From NCBI RefSeq assembly GCF_020886775.1, contig NZ_AP024525.1, forward strand, positions 4,216,001-4,280,000: 64,000 nt of DNA, written 5' to 3'. The DNA comes from Sinomonas cyclohexanicum (GTDB taxonomy: Bacteria > Actinomycetota > Actinomycetes > Actinomycetales > Micrococcaceae). Below the pieces are notes generated by a model that made no database searches, was not told where the DNA came from, and saw only the letters and a list, made by a program, of their open reading frames with translations. Made by a program: the position numbers and the translations under genes. Shown here piece by piece: positions 48,943-57,957 of the stretch; position 1 is the first letter of the stretch; each line of letters opens with the position of its first letter.

Positions 48943-49598
48943 GCGGTCACCGCCAGGGCCAACGCGGTGTCGAGGTCGATGCTGTGGGACGTGTGGTCCC
49001 GCTTGGCGGCGAGGTAGCGGACGTTCGCGGGCGACGCGTGGACGCCTGTCATGACCCGCTCGGTGACCTCGATGCCGAGGGCCTCGAGCTGGTGCGCCTT
49101 GTCCGGGTTGTTGGAGAGGAGCCGGATCCTCGAGGCGCCGAGGGTGCGCAGCATCTGGGCGGCCGGCGTGTAGTCGCGCTCGTCCTCGCCATGGCCGAGG
49201 GCGCGGTTGGCGGCGTAGGTGTCGAGGCCCTGGTCCTGGAGCGCGTACGCGTCGAGCTTCGCGTACAGGCCGATCCCCCGGCCCTCCTGGCGCAGGTAGA
49301 GCAGGAACCCGCCGGCCTCGGTGATGCGCTCGGCCGCCTCGCGCAGCTGGGGCCCGCAGTCGCAGCGCTCGGAGCCGAAGACGTCCCCGGTGAGGCACTC
49401 GCTGTGCGGGCGCACGAGCGGCGCGTCGCCGCCGTCGTGCGAGCGGGCCAGCGCGGCCTCCCAGTCCCCGAGCCCGAGCAGCAGGTGCTCCCTGCCGTCG
49501 GCGAGGCCCCGGAAGGTGGTGACGGCTGCGGTGGTCGCGTACCCGTCGGGGAAGCGCAGCGGCACGCGGACGCGCGTGCGGACGGTTGCGGTGGTCAT
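48939..49598 (-). CDS. ribA: GTP cyclohydrolase II (stand-alone)
   Basis: This 219-residue enzyme has the zinc-binding HSECLTGDVFGSERCDCGPQL, RQEGRGIGLYAKLDAYALQDQGLDTYAANRALGH with catalytic residues, and LLSNNPDKAHQLEALGIEV. It converts GTP to diaminohydroxyphosphoribosylaminopyrimidine, formate and pyrophosphate. The usual actinobacterial RibBA fusion partner is absent and no ribE/ribH genes are near, so this is a separate copy paired only with a deaminase. The start at 49598 follows TTGGAGATG. Confidence 0.93.
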   Translation of the reverse strand: MTTATVRTRVRVPLRFPDGYATTAAVTTFRGLADGREHLLLGLGDWEAALARSHDGGDAPLVRPHSECLTGDVFGSERCDCGPQLREAAERITEAGGFLLYLRQEGRGIGLYAKLDAYALQDQGLDTYAANRALGHGEDERDYTPAAQMLRTLGASRIRLLSNNPDKAHQLEALGIEVTERVMTGVHASPANVRYLAAKRDHTSHSIDLDTALALAVTA

Positions 49599-49608
49599 GG
49601 CATCTCCA

Positions 49609-49661
49609 ATGCTTGAATCTTCAATCAAGGCTACGGGAGCTTTTATTGAAGCGTCAAGCAT
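49609..49661 (-). promoter_or_regulatory. AT-rich promoter with inverted repeats upstream of ribA
   Basis: The gap contains TTGAA-TC-TTCAA (49613-49624), and the arms ATGCTTGA (49609) and TCAAGCAT (49654) are inverted at a distance. On the minus strand a TTGACG lies inside the distal arm at a plausible -35 position. It may be a repressor site, but no regulator gene is adjacent. Confidence 0.4.
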
Positions 49662-49695
49662 CAGAGATACCATGCGCCGTGACGCGTGGTCGGCC

Positions 49696-50121
49696 CTACG
49701 GGATGTCCAGGATCTCGCTCCGGATCAGGAACCGCTTCCCCTCGGGCGCCTCGAGGGAGAACCCGCTCCCCCGCCCCACCACGACATCCACGGTCAGATG
49801 GGTGTGGGACCAGTACGAGAACTGTTCGCGGGACATCCAGAATCCGAGGTCCCCGCGCCCCGGGAGGCCGAAGACGCCGAGCTGCACGTCGGCGTCGCCC
49901 GTGATGAACTCGCCGTCGGGGTAGCACATCGGCGCGGACCCGTCGCAGCAGCCGCCTGACTGGTGGAACATGAGCGGCCCATGCCGGTCCCAGAGCTTCT
50001 CCAGGAGGGCGAGAGCCGGTCCGGTCAGCGCGACCCGGGAGAAGTCCTCCCCCGGGCGCACCGGCCGGGCCTGAAGTACCGCGCCAGCAGCGGGCTCAGT
50101 GGCAACAGGCTCAATGTCCAT
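49696..50121 (-). CDS. DUF779 family protein
   Basis: This 141-residue DUF779 protein has LMFHQSGGCCDGSAPMCYPDGEF with three Cys, and FWMSREQFSYWSHTHLTVDVVVGRGSGFSLE. DUF779 genes commonly stand next to acetaldehyde dehydrogenase genes; here the gene follows an alcohol dehydrogenase and an aldehyde dehydrogenase in the same direction. It starts at ATG 50121, two bases from the alcohol dehydrogenase stop. The Cys cluster could bind metal. The function is unknown but probably accessory to ethanol/acetaldehyde oxidation. Confidence 0.9.
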   Translation of the reverse strand: MDIEPVATEPAAGAVLQARPVRPGEDFSRVALTGPALALLEKLWDRHGPLMFHQSGGCCDGSAPMCYPDGEFITGDADVQLGVFGLPGRGDLGFWMSREQFSYWSHTHLTVDVVVGRGSGFSLEAPEGKRFLIRSEILDIP

Positions 50122-50123
50122 GA

Positions 50124-51146
50124 TCAGTACTTGATGACCACGCGGCCGTCGATCTTGGCGTGGTGCATCTCGTCGAAGACCTGGTTGATCTCCTCGAGGT
50201 CCCGCGTGTGGAACGTGGGGTGGATGAGGCCGCGCGCGTAGAAGTCGAGCGCCTCCTCGAGGTCCTGACGCGTGCCGACGATCGAGCCGCGGATCGTGAG
50301 GCCCTTGAGCACGATGTCGAAGATCGGGGCCGGGAAGTCGCCCGGGGGCAGGCCGTTGAAGACGATGGTCCCGCCACGGCGGGTCATGCTGATGGCCTGC
50401 CCGAACGCGGCCGGGTGCACGGCCGTGACGAGGACGCCGTGCGCGCCGCCGGTGGCCTTCTGGATGGCCTCGGCCGGATCCTCGGCGAACGCGTTGACGG
50501 TCACCTCGGCGCCGTGCTTCTGCGCGAGTGCGAGCTTCTCGTCCGCGACGTCCACGGCCGCGACACGCATGCCCATCGCGACGGCGTACTGCACCGCGAT
50601 GTGGCCGAGCCCTCCGATACCGGAGATGACGACCCACTCGCCCGGGCGGACCTCGGTCTGCTTGAGGCCCTTGTAGACGGTGACGCCCGCGCACAGGACC
50701 GGCGCGACCTCGTACGGGTCCGAGCCCTCGGGGATCCGGGCGGCGAACTTCGTGTCGACGAGCATGTACTCGCCGAACGAGCCGTCCACGCCGTAGCCGC
50801 CGTTCTGCTGCGACTCGCACAGCGTCTCCCAGCCGGTGCGGCAGTACTCGCACGTGCCGCACGCGCTCCACAGCCATGCGTTGCCGATGAGGTCACCCAC
50901 GGCGACGTCGGTGACGCCCTCGCCGAGGGAGACGACGGTGCCGACGCCCTCGTGGCCCGGGACGAGCGGGAGCTTGGGCTTGACGGGCCAGTCGCCCTGG
51001 GCCGCGTGGAGGTCGGTGTGGCAGACGCCGCTCGAGATGAGCTTCACGAGCGCCTGGCCGGGGCCGGGGGTGGGGATCTCGAGCTGGTCGATGGTGAGCT
51101 CGTCGCCGAACGTGTGGACGACGGCGGCGGTGAAGGTGGTGCTCAT
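50124..51146 (-). CDS. adhP: Zinc-dependent alcohol dehydrogenase (AdhP type)
   Basis: This 340-residue enzyme matches the AdhP length. It has the catalytic zinc ligands SSGVCHTDLHAAQGDWP and GHEGVG, the structural CGTCEYCRTGWETLC and the cofactor motif GIGGLGHIAVQYA. It oxidises ethanol or other primary alcohols with NAD+. I chose the ATG at 51146, which has AAGGGAG at 7 bases. It stands between an aldehyde dehydrogenase gene upstream and DUF779 downstream, so the operon probably converts ethanol to acetate. A hairpin at 51211-51245 lies before it. Confidence 0.94.
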   Translation of the reverse strand: MSTTFTAAVVHTFGDELTIDQLEIPTPGPGQALVKLISSGVCHTDLHAAQGDWPVKPKLPLVPGHEGVGTVVSLGEGVTDVAVGDLIGNAWLWSACGTCEYCRTGWETLCESQQNGGYGVDGSFGEYMLVDTKFAARIPEGSDPYEVAPVLCAGVTVYKGLKQTEVRPGEWVVISGIGGLGHIAVQYAVAMGMRVAAVDVADEKLALAQKHGAEVTVNAFAEDPAEAIQKATGGAHGVLVTAVHPAAFGQAISMTRRGGTIVFNGLPPGDFPAPIFDIVLKGLTIRGSIVGTRQDLEEALDFYARGLIHPTFHTRDLEEINQVFDEMHHAKIDGRVVIKY

Positions 51147-51210
51147 GGTCATGCTCCCTTGCATGTCAGCGGTGGTGGGGTGAAGCAGGTGGGCAAGCGC
51201 GGGAGGGCAA

Positions 51211-51245
51211 GCGCACGACGGCGGCGAGTCACCGCCGTCGTGCGC
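51211..51245 (-). terminator. Hairpin between the aldehyde and alcohol dehydrogenase genes
   Basis: GCGCACGACGGCGG and CCGCCGTCGTGCGC form a perfect 14-bp stem with a 7-base loop (CGAGTCA), 19 bases after the aldehyde dehydrogenase stop. It is either a partial terminator that lowers expression of the following alcohol dehydrogenase or marks separate transcripts. The same stem core recurs at 21227, 56844 and 60552. Confidence 0.7.
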
Positions 51246-51263
51246 TGCTCCTCGTGCAGTGGT

Positions 51264-52787
51264 TTAGAAGAAGCCGAGCTTGGACTCGGCGTAGGAGACC
51301 AGGAGGTTCTTGGTCTGCTGGTAGTGCTCGAGCATCATGAGGTGGGTCTCACGACCGATGCCGGAGGACTTGTAGCCGCCGAACGCGGCGTGCGCGGGGT
51401 ACGCGTGGTAGTTGTTCACCCAGACGCGGCCGGCCTGGATGTCGCGGCCGGCACGGTAGGCGGTGTTCCCGTCGCGGGACCAGACGCCGGCGCCGAGGCC
51501 GTAGAGGGTGTCGTTGGCGATCTCGAGGGCCTCCTCGTAGTCGGAGAACTTCGTGACCGAGACGACCGGGCCGAAGATCTCCTCCTGGAAGACGCGCATC
51601 CTGTTGTTGCCCTCGAACACGGTCGGCTCGACGTAGTAGCCGCCGGAGAGCTCCCCGCCGAGGTCAGCGCGCTTGCCGCCGGTGAGGACCTTGGCACCCT
51701 CGGCCTTGCCGATCTCGATGTAGCTCAGGATCTTCTCGAGCTGGTCGTTGGAGGCCTGCGCGCCGATCATCGTCTCGGTGTCGAGCGGGTTGCCCTGCTT
51801 GATCTTCTTGGTCCGCTCGACGACGTCGCCGAGGAACTTCTCGTAGATCCCCTCCTGGATGAGGGCGCGGGACGGGCAGGTGCAGACCTCGCCCTGGTTG
51901 AGCGCGAAGAGGGTGAAGCCCTCCTGGGCCTTGTCGTAGAACGAGTCGTCCTTCGCGGCGATGTCGTCGAAGAAGATGTTCGGGCTCTTGCCGCCGAGCT
52001 CGAGGGTGACCGGGATGAGGTTCTGGGACGCGTACTGCATGATGAGCCGGCCCGTGGTGGTCTCGCCGGTGAAGGCGATCTTGCGGATGCGCGGGCTCGA
52101 GGCCAGCGGCTTGCCGGCCTCGACGCCGAACCCGTTGACGACGTTGAGGACGCCGGCGGGGAGGAGGTCGCCGATCAGCTCGGCCAGGACGAGGATGCTC
52201 GCCGGGGTCTGCTCGGCTGGCTTGAGCACGACGGCGTTGCCGGCCGCCAGGGCGGGGGCGAGCTTCCACGTGGCCATGAGCAGCGGGAAGTTCCAGGGGA
52301 TGATCTGGCCGACCACACCGAGCGGCTCGTGGAAGTGGTACGCGGTGGTGTTGTCGTCGATCTGGGAGAGCGATCCCTCCTGGGCGCGGATGGCGCCGGC
52401 GTAGTAGCGGAAGTGGTCGACGGCGAGGGGCAGGTCCGCGGCGAGGGTCTCGCGGACGGGCTTGCCGTTGTCCCACGTCTCGGCCACCGCGAGCATCTCG
52501 AGGTTCTCCTCGATGCGGTCCGCGATGCGGTGCAGGATGAGGGCGCGCTCGGCGACGGAGGTCTTGCCCCAGCCGGGGGCGGCCTTGTGCGCGGCGTCGA
52601 GGGCCAGGTCGATGTCCGCGGCCTGCGAGCGGGCGACCTCGCAGAACACCTTGCCCGTGACCGGGGTGACGTTCTCGAAGTACTCCCCGCCCACCGGGGC
52701 GACCCACTCGCCGCCGATGTAGTTCTCGTAGCGGTCCTTGAACGTGACCTTGGATCCCTCAGTACCCGGGAACGCGTAGACGGTCAT
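51264..52787 (-). CDS. Aldehyde dehydrogenase (acetaldehyde type)
   Basis: This 507-residue NAD-dependent dehydrogenase has [21 protein letters not shown], the base [14 protein letters not shown] and the nucleophile in [13 protein letters not shown]. Extra segments place it with the AldB/ExaC acetaldehyde dehydrogenases that travel with DUF779 genes. It would oxidise acetaldehyde to acetate. The ATG at 52787 follows AAAGGAG. A 10-bp inverted repeat lies about 125-150 bases upstream. Confidence 0.94.
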   Translation of the reverse strand: MTVYAFPGTEGSKVTFKDRYENYIGGEWVAPVGGEYFENVTPVTGKVFCEVARSQAADIDLALDAAHKAAPGWGKTSVAERALILHRIADRIEENLEMLAVAETWDNGKPVRETLAADLPLAVDHFRYYAGAIRAQEGSLSQIDDNTTAYHFHEPLGVVGQIIPWNFPLLMATWKLAPALAAGNAVVLKPAEQTPASILVLAELIGDLLPAGVLNVVNGFGVEAGKPLASSPRIRKIAFTGETTTGRLIMQYASQNLIPVTLELGGKSPNIFFDDIAAKDDSFYDKAQEGFTLFALNQGEVCTCPSRALIQEGIYEKFLGDVVERTKKIKQGNPLDTETMIGAQASNDQLEKILSYIEIGKAEGAKVLTGGKRADLGGELSGGYYVEPTVFEGNNRMRVFQEEIFGPVVSVTKFSDYEEALEIANDTLYGLGAGVWSRDGNTAYRAGRDIQAGRVWVNNYHAYPAHAAFGGYKSSGIGRETHLMMLEHYQQTKNLLVSYAESKLGFF

Positions 52788-52911
52788 GGCGAAACTCCTT
52801 TGTCTCTGTGGCGCTTGGCCTGCGGCCGGTGGTGCCAGCCTTTGCCGGCTCCGTCGTGGTGGAACCGGCTGTTGAAGCGAGCGTAGGAGCGTGGGGGTTG
52901 CGTACGGGTTG

Positions 52912-52939
52912 CAACGATGTGGCGCGAGTCACAGCGTTG
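52912..52939. promoter_or_regulatory. Inverted repeat upstream of the aldehyde dehydrogenase operon
   Basis: CAACGATGTG (52912-52921) and CACAGCGTTG (52930-52939) are inverted with 9 of 10 matches around 8 bp. The site lies 125-152 bases upstream of the aldehyde dehydrogenase start, a distance that suits an activator. No regulator gene is adjacent. Confidence 0.5.
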
Positions 52940-53075
52940 GATTGTCAGGCTGTGCCCAGTTAACGCGCAGTCTGCTTTAAGTTCGCCGGGCTAGGTAAGG
53001 CTGGCTCCCGGCCCGGACACCCGTCCCGGTCGCGACGCCGATCCAGGCGCCGAACCATGCACCTTGGAGGGAACC

Positions 53076-53431
53076 ATGAAGCGCACAATTGCTGCGCTCG
53101 CTTCGGCCTGCGCGGTCGGGGCGATCATCGCCACATCGGTCGGTGCCGGCACGGCCGGGCCGGCCTCGGCCGCCCCGGCGGCCAACGACGGCCGCATCAA
53201 GAACGTCATCTACCTGTTGGGCGACGGCATGGGCCGCACCCACGTCACCGCCGGACGCGAGCGGTTCTACGGTGCCGATGGCCGCATGGTCATGGAGACC
53301 CTGCCGTCGCACGGCTTTGTGAGCACCTACGCGGCCGAGAAGAACTCGGCGCAGCCGGGGCAGCCGGGCTTCGCCCCGAACTACGTGACCGACTCCGCCT
53401 CGGCCGCGACCGCGTGGGCCTCGGGCGTTAA
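53076..53431 (+). pseudogene. phoA: Alkaline phosphatase, 5' part (interrupted by an IS1380-family element)
   Basis: The first 118 codons of an alkaline phosphatase are present: a signal peptide (KRTIAALASACAVGAIIA, cleavage near residue 33), the metal-binding NVIYLLGDGMG and the nucleophile region TDSASAATAWASG (Ser at about 107). The reading frame then enters the insertion and stops at 53471. A GGAGGG precedes the ATG at 53076. Removing the element and one TTAA copy joins codon 119 exactly to the segment starting at 55105, giving 499 residues. As it stands, the enzyme cannot be made. Confidence 0.92.
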
Positions 53432-55100
53432 CCCGGATCGTTCACGGGGCGGCGGCCTGATCGGCGCGTAGAAACACCGAAGTGCCCTCTGACCGGGGGA
53501 AACTTGGACTTGTCTAAGGTCCCAGGTTGCCCAGCAGAAAGCACTCGGTAGGTGAAGCGTACTCTGTGGTCGTCGGGTCTGTCCGTGTCCGCTGACGGTG
53601 TCGGCGTGGTGGCCCACTCGGGTGGCGTCGCGTTGCGTCTGATGGCGGACCGGTCCGGGCTCACGGCTGGACTGTCCAAGGCGTTGGCACGCCGTTCCTT
53701 CTCCCCGATCCACGACCGCGGCCGGGTGCTGGCCGACGTGGCGGTGATGATCGCCGGTGGCGGGGAGGCGATCGCGGACATCGATGTCCTCAGGCATCAG
53801 GCTGACGTGCTCGGCCCGGTCGCGTCGCCCCCGACCGTCTGGAGGGCGCTGGACGAGGTCACCCCGTCGCGGCTGAAGCGGATCCAGGCCGCCCGGGCAC
53901 GCGCGCGCCGGCACGTGTGGGCCCAGTTCCCCGCCGGCGTGCCGGCCAGCCGGGCCGCGGGCGCCGACCTCGGCAAGGACGTGGTGGTCCTGGACGTGGA
54001 TGCCACGATCGTGGTGGCCCATTCCGAGAAGGAGCAGGCCTCCCCGACATTCAAGAAGACCTTCGGCTTCCACCCGATCGGGGTCTGGTGCGACAACACC
54101 TCCGAGTTCCTCGCGGGCATGCTGCGCACCGGCAAGGCCGGATCGAACACCGCAGCCGATCACATCGCGGTCCTCTCCGATGCGATCAGCCAGGTCCCCG
54201 CCGCCTATCGCAGGCGCCTGCTGATCCGCTCCGACGGCGCCGGGGCCTCCCACCGCCTGCTGGACTGGCTCACCGAGCAGGGCAGGGTCCGCGGGCGCAG
54301 CCTGGAGTACAGCGTGGGGTTCGCGGTCACCGAGCCTATCCGCCACGCCATCGCCAACGTCCCCGAACAGATCTGGACCCCGGCGCTGGACGCCGACGGC
54401 GGGGTGCGCGAAGGCGGCGACGTCGCCGAGCTCACCGGGCTGCTCGACCTGGCCGCGTGGCCGGAGGGGATGCGGATCATCGTCCGACGCGAACGCCCCC
54501 ACCCGGGCGCGCAGCTGTCGCTGTTCGAAGAGGCCGACGGCTGGCGCTACCAGGCCTTCGCGACCAACACCACGAGCGGACAGCTGGCGTTCCTGGAGGC
54601 CCGCCACCGGGCCCACGCCCGGGTCGAGGACCGCATCCGCCACGCCAAGGACACCGGCCTGGGCCGGTTCCCGTCCCGCGAGTTCGCCATCAACCAGACG
54701 TGGCTGGCGCTGGCCGGCATCGCGGCGGACCTCGTGGCCTGGACCAGGCTCGTGGGAATGGTCGGAGACGCCAAGGTGCTCGCCGCCTGCGAGCCCAAGG
54801 CACTGCGCTATCGATTCCTGCACGTCCCGGCCCGCCTCACCCACGGCGCCCGCCGTCGACGGCTGCGGATCCCGGAGACCTGGCCTTGGGCAGCAGCGAT
54901 CGTCGCGGTCTTCGCCAACATCGCCGCCATCCCACAACCAGCCTGAACGAACCTGTCCGCCCACGACCCGAGGAACCCGGAGAACCGCCAACCGGCAGCG
55001 CCAGCCGGCGCTCCCATGCACCCAACGGACGACGTCCAAGCACTCAGCCCCGATCAAGACATATAGCCCCGCACCCGACCCGACTCGTGAAAGACCGAGG
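53432..55100 (+). mobile_element. IS1380-family insertion sequence in the alkaline phosphatase gene
   Basis: The element is 1,669 bp long, with a transposase gene on the plus strand. It is flanked by TTAA on both sides (53428-53431 and 55101-55104), a 4-bp target duplication. Its ends are imperfect inverted repeats: the left end begins CCCGGATCGTTCACGGGGC and the complement of the right end CCTCGGTCTTTCACGAGTC, about 15 of 21 bases matching. The boundaries are firm because the phosphatase frame is restored exactly when the element and one TTAA are removed. Confidence 0.92.
53552..54946 (+). CDS. IS1380-family transposase
   Basis: This 464-residue transposase begins with a GTG and reads SGLSVSADGVGVVAHSGGVALRLMADRSGL, typical for actinobacterial IS1380 elements. 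The likely DDE residues include Asp in VVVLDVDATIV and Asp in LLIRSDGAGASH, with GFHPIGVWCDNTSEFLAGMLRTGKAG between them. The gene is intact, so the element is probably active. The length fits the family (about 460). Confidence 0.93.
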   Translation: MKRTLWSSGLSVSADGVGVVAHSGGVALRLMADRSGLTAGLSKALARRSFSPIHDRGRVLADVAVMIAGGGEAIADIDVLRHQADVLGPVASPPTVWRALDEVTPSRLKRIQAARARARRHVWAQFPAGVPASRAAGADLGKDVVVLDVDATIVVAHSEKEQASPTFKKTFGFHPIGVWCDNTSEFLAGMLRTGKAGSNTAADHIAVLSDAISQVPAAYRRRLLIRSDGAGASHRLLDWLTEQGRVRGRSLEYSVGFAVTEPIRHAIANVPEQIWTPALDADGGVREGGDVAELTGLLDLAAWPEGMRIIVRRERPHPGAQLSLFEEADGWRYQAFATNTTSGQLAFLEARHRAHARVEDRIRHAKDTGLGRFPSREFAINQTWLALAGIAADLVAWTRLVGMVGDAKVLAACEPKALRYRFLHVPARLTHGARRRRLRIPETWPWAAAIVAVFANIAAIPQPA

Positions 55101-55104
55101 TTAA

Positions 55105-56248
55105 GACGTACAACGCCGCGCTCGGCGTGGACGCCAAGGGCCAGATGGTCCCCACCGTCATGGAGATGGCCAAGCAGGCCGGATACCGCACGGGCAACGT
55201 CAGCACGGCCGAGATCACGGACGCCACCCCGGCGGGCCAGATGAGCCATGCCCTCGCGCGCGGCTGCCAGGGCCCCGTGTACTCGGCCAAGTCCTGCCAG
55301 GACACGGCGGTCACCGGCGGCAAGGAGCTGGCCACCGATGACGTCCGCGTCACCCCGATCGCCAAGCAGATCGCCCGCAACGGCACGGCCGATGTGATCC
55401 TCGGCGGCGGCCTGAGCCGCTTCGACACCGCGGACGAGAAGGCGCTACGGGACCAGGGCTACGACGTCCTCGGTTCCCCGAAGGACCAGACGGTCGCGAC
55501 GAAGACTGATCTCGCCAACACGCAGGGCGAGAAGGTCTTCGGCCTGTTCAACAAGGGCAACCTCACGGTCGAGAAGTCGAAGCAGGACAACCCGGGCTCG
55601 GCCGAGGCCAAGGAGCCGACGCTCGCCGAGATGACCACGAAGTCCATCGAGCTGCTCGGCAACGGCGGCACGAAGGGCAACGGCTTCTACCTCCAGGTTG
55701 AGGGCGCGCTCATCGACAAGCGCTCGCACGCCAACGACGCGGCCCAGACGCTCGAGGAGATCAAGGCGTTCGACGACGCGGTCGCCGTCGCCCTCGACTT
55801 CGCGAAGAAGGATGGGCACACGCTCGTCATCGTCACGGCGGACCACGAGTGCGCGGGCTTCAACATCATCGAGAAGGGCTCCTTCACGAACGCCGAGGCC
55901 GCCAACCCGCCCGTGAACGTGGACGGCGGCAACACCGCCAACAACTCCACGCCCTCCCGCGCGAGCGGCAACACGAAGGACGCGACCCGCTCGACCGGCG
56001 TCGTCAACGGCGCCGGCGCGAACGATCCGCACAACTTCGCCCCGGCGACCTTCCGCAGCGCGGACGACCCGGCCGACGTCAAGGACGGCTCGCCCCAGGC
56101 AAGCCTGTGGCTGACGTACCTCTCCGGCAACCACACCGGCGCGGACGTCCCCGTCTACTCGTACGGCGCGGGCTCCGAGAAGCTGCAGGGCACCGTGGAC
56201 AACACCGACCTGTTCGGTGTCGTCGCGGACGCCCTCAAGCTCCGCTGA
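55105..56248 (+). pseudogene. phoA: Alkaline phosphatase, 3' part (after the IS insertion)
   Basis: The frame continues from the interrupted codon with TYNAALGVDAKGQMVPTVMEMAKQ and runs 381 residues to the stop. It includes DVILGGGLSRFD, EGALIDKRSHANDA (metal ligands), VIVTADHECAGF (the Asp-His pair) and a C-terminal SGNHTGADVPVYSYG with the last metal His. All ligands expected of an alkaline phosphatase are present, so the gene was functional before the insertion. The first in-frame ATG lies downstream of 55127 and no promoter or ribosome-binding site is evident there. Confidence 0.92.
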
Positions 56249-56333
56249 CGCCGCCCCTAGGATCTCCGATCCGCTGATCGTCCGGCGGGGTCGGCTCCAG
56301 CCGCCCCCGCCGGCCCTCCACCCAGGACCCCCC

Positions 56334-56843
56334 ATGAAGCCCCTTCTCCTTCCCGCACTCGTGGCCGCCGTGCTGGTCGCCGGCTGCTCGGCCCCTGCCC
56401 CCGCCCGGGACGACCCCGCCCCCAGGCCGGTCTCCGTCCAGACCACGCTCCCCGGCCTCACGGCCCCCACGGGCGAACCGGACCTGCCCTCCCTCGCACA
56501 GATGCACCCCCACCCGGGTCAGGCCGTCCGTGCCACCGGCCCCTTCGACAACCGCTTCGAGGTGGACGCCCTCGCCTTCGACGGCCGCAACGTCGCGGGC
56601 GCCGTCCGGATCACCTCGGATGTGAGCGACCTGCTTGAGCTCGTGGTCGTCGCGGGCTTCTACGACGCCGACGGCCAGCTCCTCAGCACTGCCCGGTTCG
56701 AGCACCACGCCGACGGCGACGCCGGGCACCAGCACTCCGGCCCACCGAGCGAGACGGAGGAGTTCAGCATCCCCGTCCCGGCCGAGTTCGCCGGGAAGGC
56801 CGTGTCCGCCGCGGTCGGCGTGCCCGTTCTCGTCAACGAGTAA
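56334..56843 (+). CDS. Putative lipoprotein (169 aa)
   Basis: A 17-residue signal peptide ends in the lipobox LVAGC (Cys18), after which the protein is exported and lipidated; lgt is present in this window. The mature part has a Pro-rich N-terminus and a beta-rich domain with RFEVDALAFDGRNVAGAVRITSDVSDLLELVVVAGFYDADGQLLSTARFEHHADGDAGHQHSG. That resembles FxLYD-type domains of extracellular proteins, but the match is weak. It follows the alkaline phosphatase by 86 bases. The function is unknown. Confidence 0.85.
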   Translation: MKPLLLPALVAAVLVAGCSAPAPARDDPAPRPVSVQTTLPGLTAPTGEPDLPSLAQMHPHPGQAVRATGPFDNRFEVDALAFDGRNVAGAVRITSDVSDLLELVVVAGFYDADGQLLSTARFEHHADGDAGHQHSGPPSETEEFSIPVPAEFAGKAVSAAVGVPVLVNE

Positions 56844-56915
56844 GCGCACGACGCCGAGAAGCGCGCGACGCCGACGGCTCGCCTCGAGCACGGGCCGCAG
56901 CCCGCCGTCGTGCGC
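56844..56915 (+). terminator. Terminator-like inverted repeat after the lipoprotein gene
   Basis: GCGCACGACG (56844-56853) and CGTCGTGCGC (56906-56915) pair as a 10-bp stem with a long, itself structured interior. It begins directly at the lipoprotein stop and precedes a convergent gene. The core again is GCGCACGACG. Confidence 0.5.
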
Positions 56916-56972
56916 GGGTCCCACCATAGGAGCGTGCACGCTTCACCGGCGGGAGTGGCCGCTCTGCGCCCG

Positions 56973-57944
56973 TCAGCGCAGCTGTAGGACAAGGCACCCG
57001 TCCCCCGGCTCCCACACGGCCCGGGTACCCAGCGCGGCGCAGAGCCGTTCCATCGTCGCGGCGATGGGCCGGGCAGCACGGCCGGCGAGGACGGCGCGGC
57101 GATCCCTGATGAGCGTGGGCCAGAGCCGGAGGCTCCGGGGCGAGGCCCCGTCGAGGTCGACCATGAAGATGAAGGACTGGTCGTTGCGCTCGGCGGGGTC
57201 GATGGCGTAGTCGTCGATGAAATCGCCTGCGCTGTAGATGATCGGCCTCCCCCGGTGGACCTCGACGCCCCGGAAGATGTGCGGCGAGTGTCCGAAGACG
57301 ACGTCCGCGCCGTCGTCCACCAACGCGTGGGCCAGCTCCCGATGCTCGCCCGGCACGTCCCTTCCCCAGTTGCCGCCCCAGTGCGCCGAGACGATGAGGA
57401 CGTCCACGGCGCCGCGCGTGTCCCGGACGAGCTGCCGGAGGCGCCGCGTGAGGGGGTCCCCCGGGAGCACCGGCGCGTAGGCGACCCCGGGCGACACCCC
57501 GGCCGCCGCCCAGTCCGGGCTGTTGTCGGTGAAGGCGACGAGGCCGACGTCGAGCCCGCCCGCGCGCACGAACGTCGGCGCCCACGCGGCCTCCTCGTCC
57601 GCGCCGGCCCCGGCGTGGCGGATCCCGGCGCCGTCGAGCAGGGCGATCGCCTCGAGCATCGCGTCGGGGCCGTAGTCGAGCGTGTGGTTGTTCGCGAGGG
57701 ACACGGCATCGATGCGCGCCGCTGTGAGGCACGCGACGTTCTTCGGCGCGGAGCGGAAGTGGAAGACCTTCCCCGGCCACGGCGAGCCCCCCGCGGCAAG
57801 GACGCATTCGAGGTTGGCGAGACGGAGGTCGGCCTGGGAGAGCACAGGGAGCGTGTCTCCCCAGACGGAGGCGGGCGCCGTGGTGCGCAGCCGCTCGTCG
57901 ACCAGACGGCCGAGCATGACGTCGCCAATCAGGGCGATCAGCAC
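56973..57944 (-). CDS. CapA-family metallophosphoesterase (poly-gamma-glutamate synthesis type)
   Basis: This 323-residue protein of the CapA/PgsA calcineurin-like group has IGDVMLGRLVDERL, NLECVLA, SLANNHTLDYG, VLIVSAHWGGNWGRDVP and VFGHSPHIFRGVEV. These motifs contribute metal ligands (Asp, Asn, His). It has no membrane anchor, unlike capsule-associated CapA, so a cytoplasmic phosphoesterase role is possible. The GTG at 57944 is 13 bases after the stop of the upstream gene and they are probably co-transcribed. Confidence 0.88.
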   Translation of the reverse strand: MLIALIGDVMLGRLVDERLRTTAPASVWGDTLPVLSQADLRLANLECVLAAGGSPWPGKVFHFRSAPKNVACLTAARIDAVSLANNHTLDYGPDAMLEAIALLDGAGIRHAGAGADEEAAWAPTFVRAGGLDVGLVAFTDNSPDWAAAGVSPGVAYAPVLPGDPLTRRLRQLVRDTRGAVDVLIVSAHWGGNWGRDVPGEHRELAHALVDDGADVVFGHSPHIFRGVEVHRGRPIIYSAGDFIDDYAIDPAERNDQSFIFMVDLDGASPRSLRLWPTLIRDRRAVLAGRAARPIAATMERLCAALGTRAVWEPGDGCLVLQLR

Positions 57945-57957
57945 CTCGCGGCCCCGT

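Noticed and set aside
50160-52886. A 908-codon open frame on the plus strand
   Set aside because: It lies opposite the well-supported alcohol and aldehyde dehydrogenase genes and has a low-complexity Val/Asp/Glu/Arg composition with no domain.
53064-53471. Independent 135-residue secreted protein
   Set aside because: It is the 5' part of the alkaline phosphatase read into the insertion sequence, not a separate gene.
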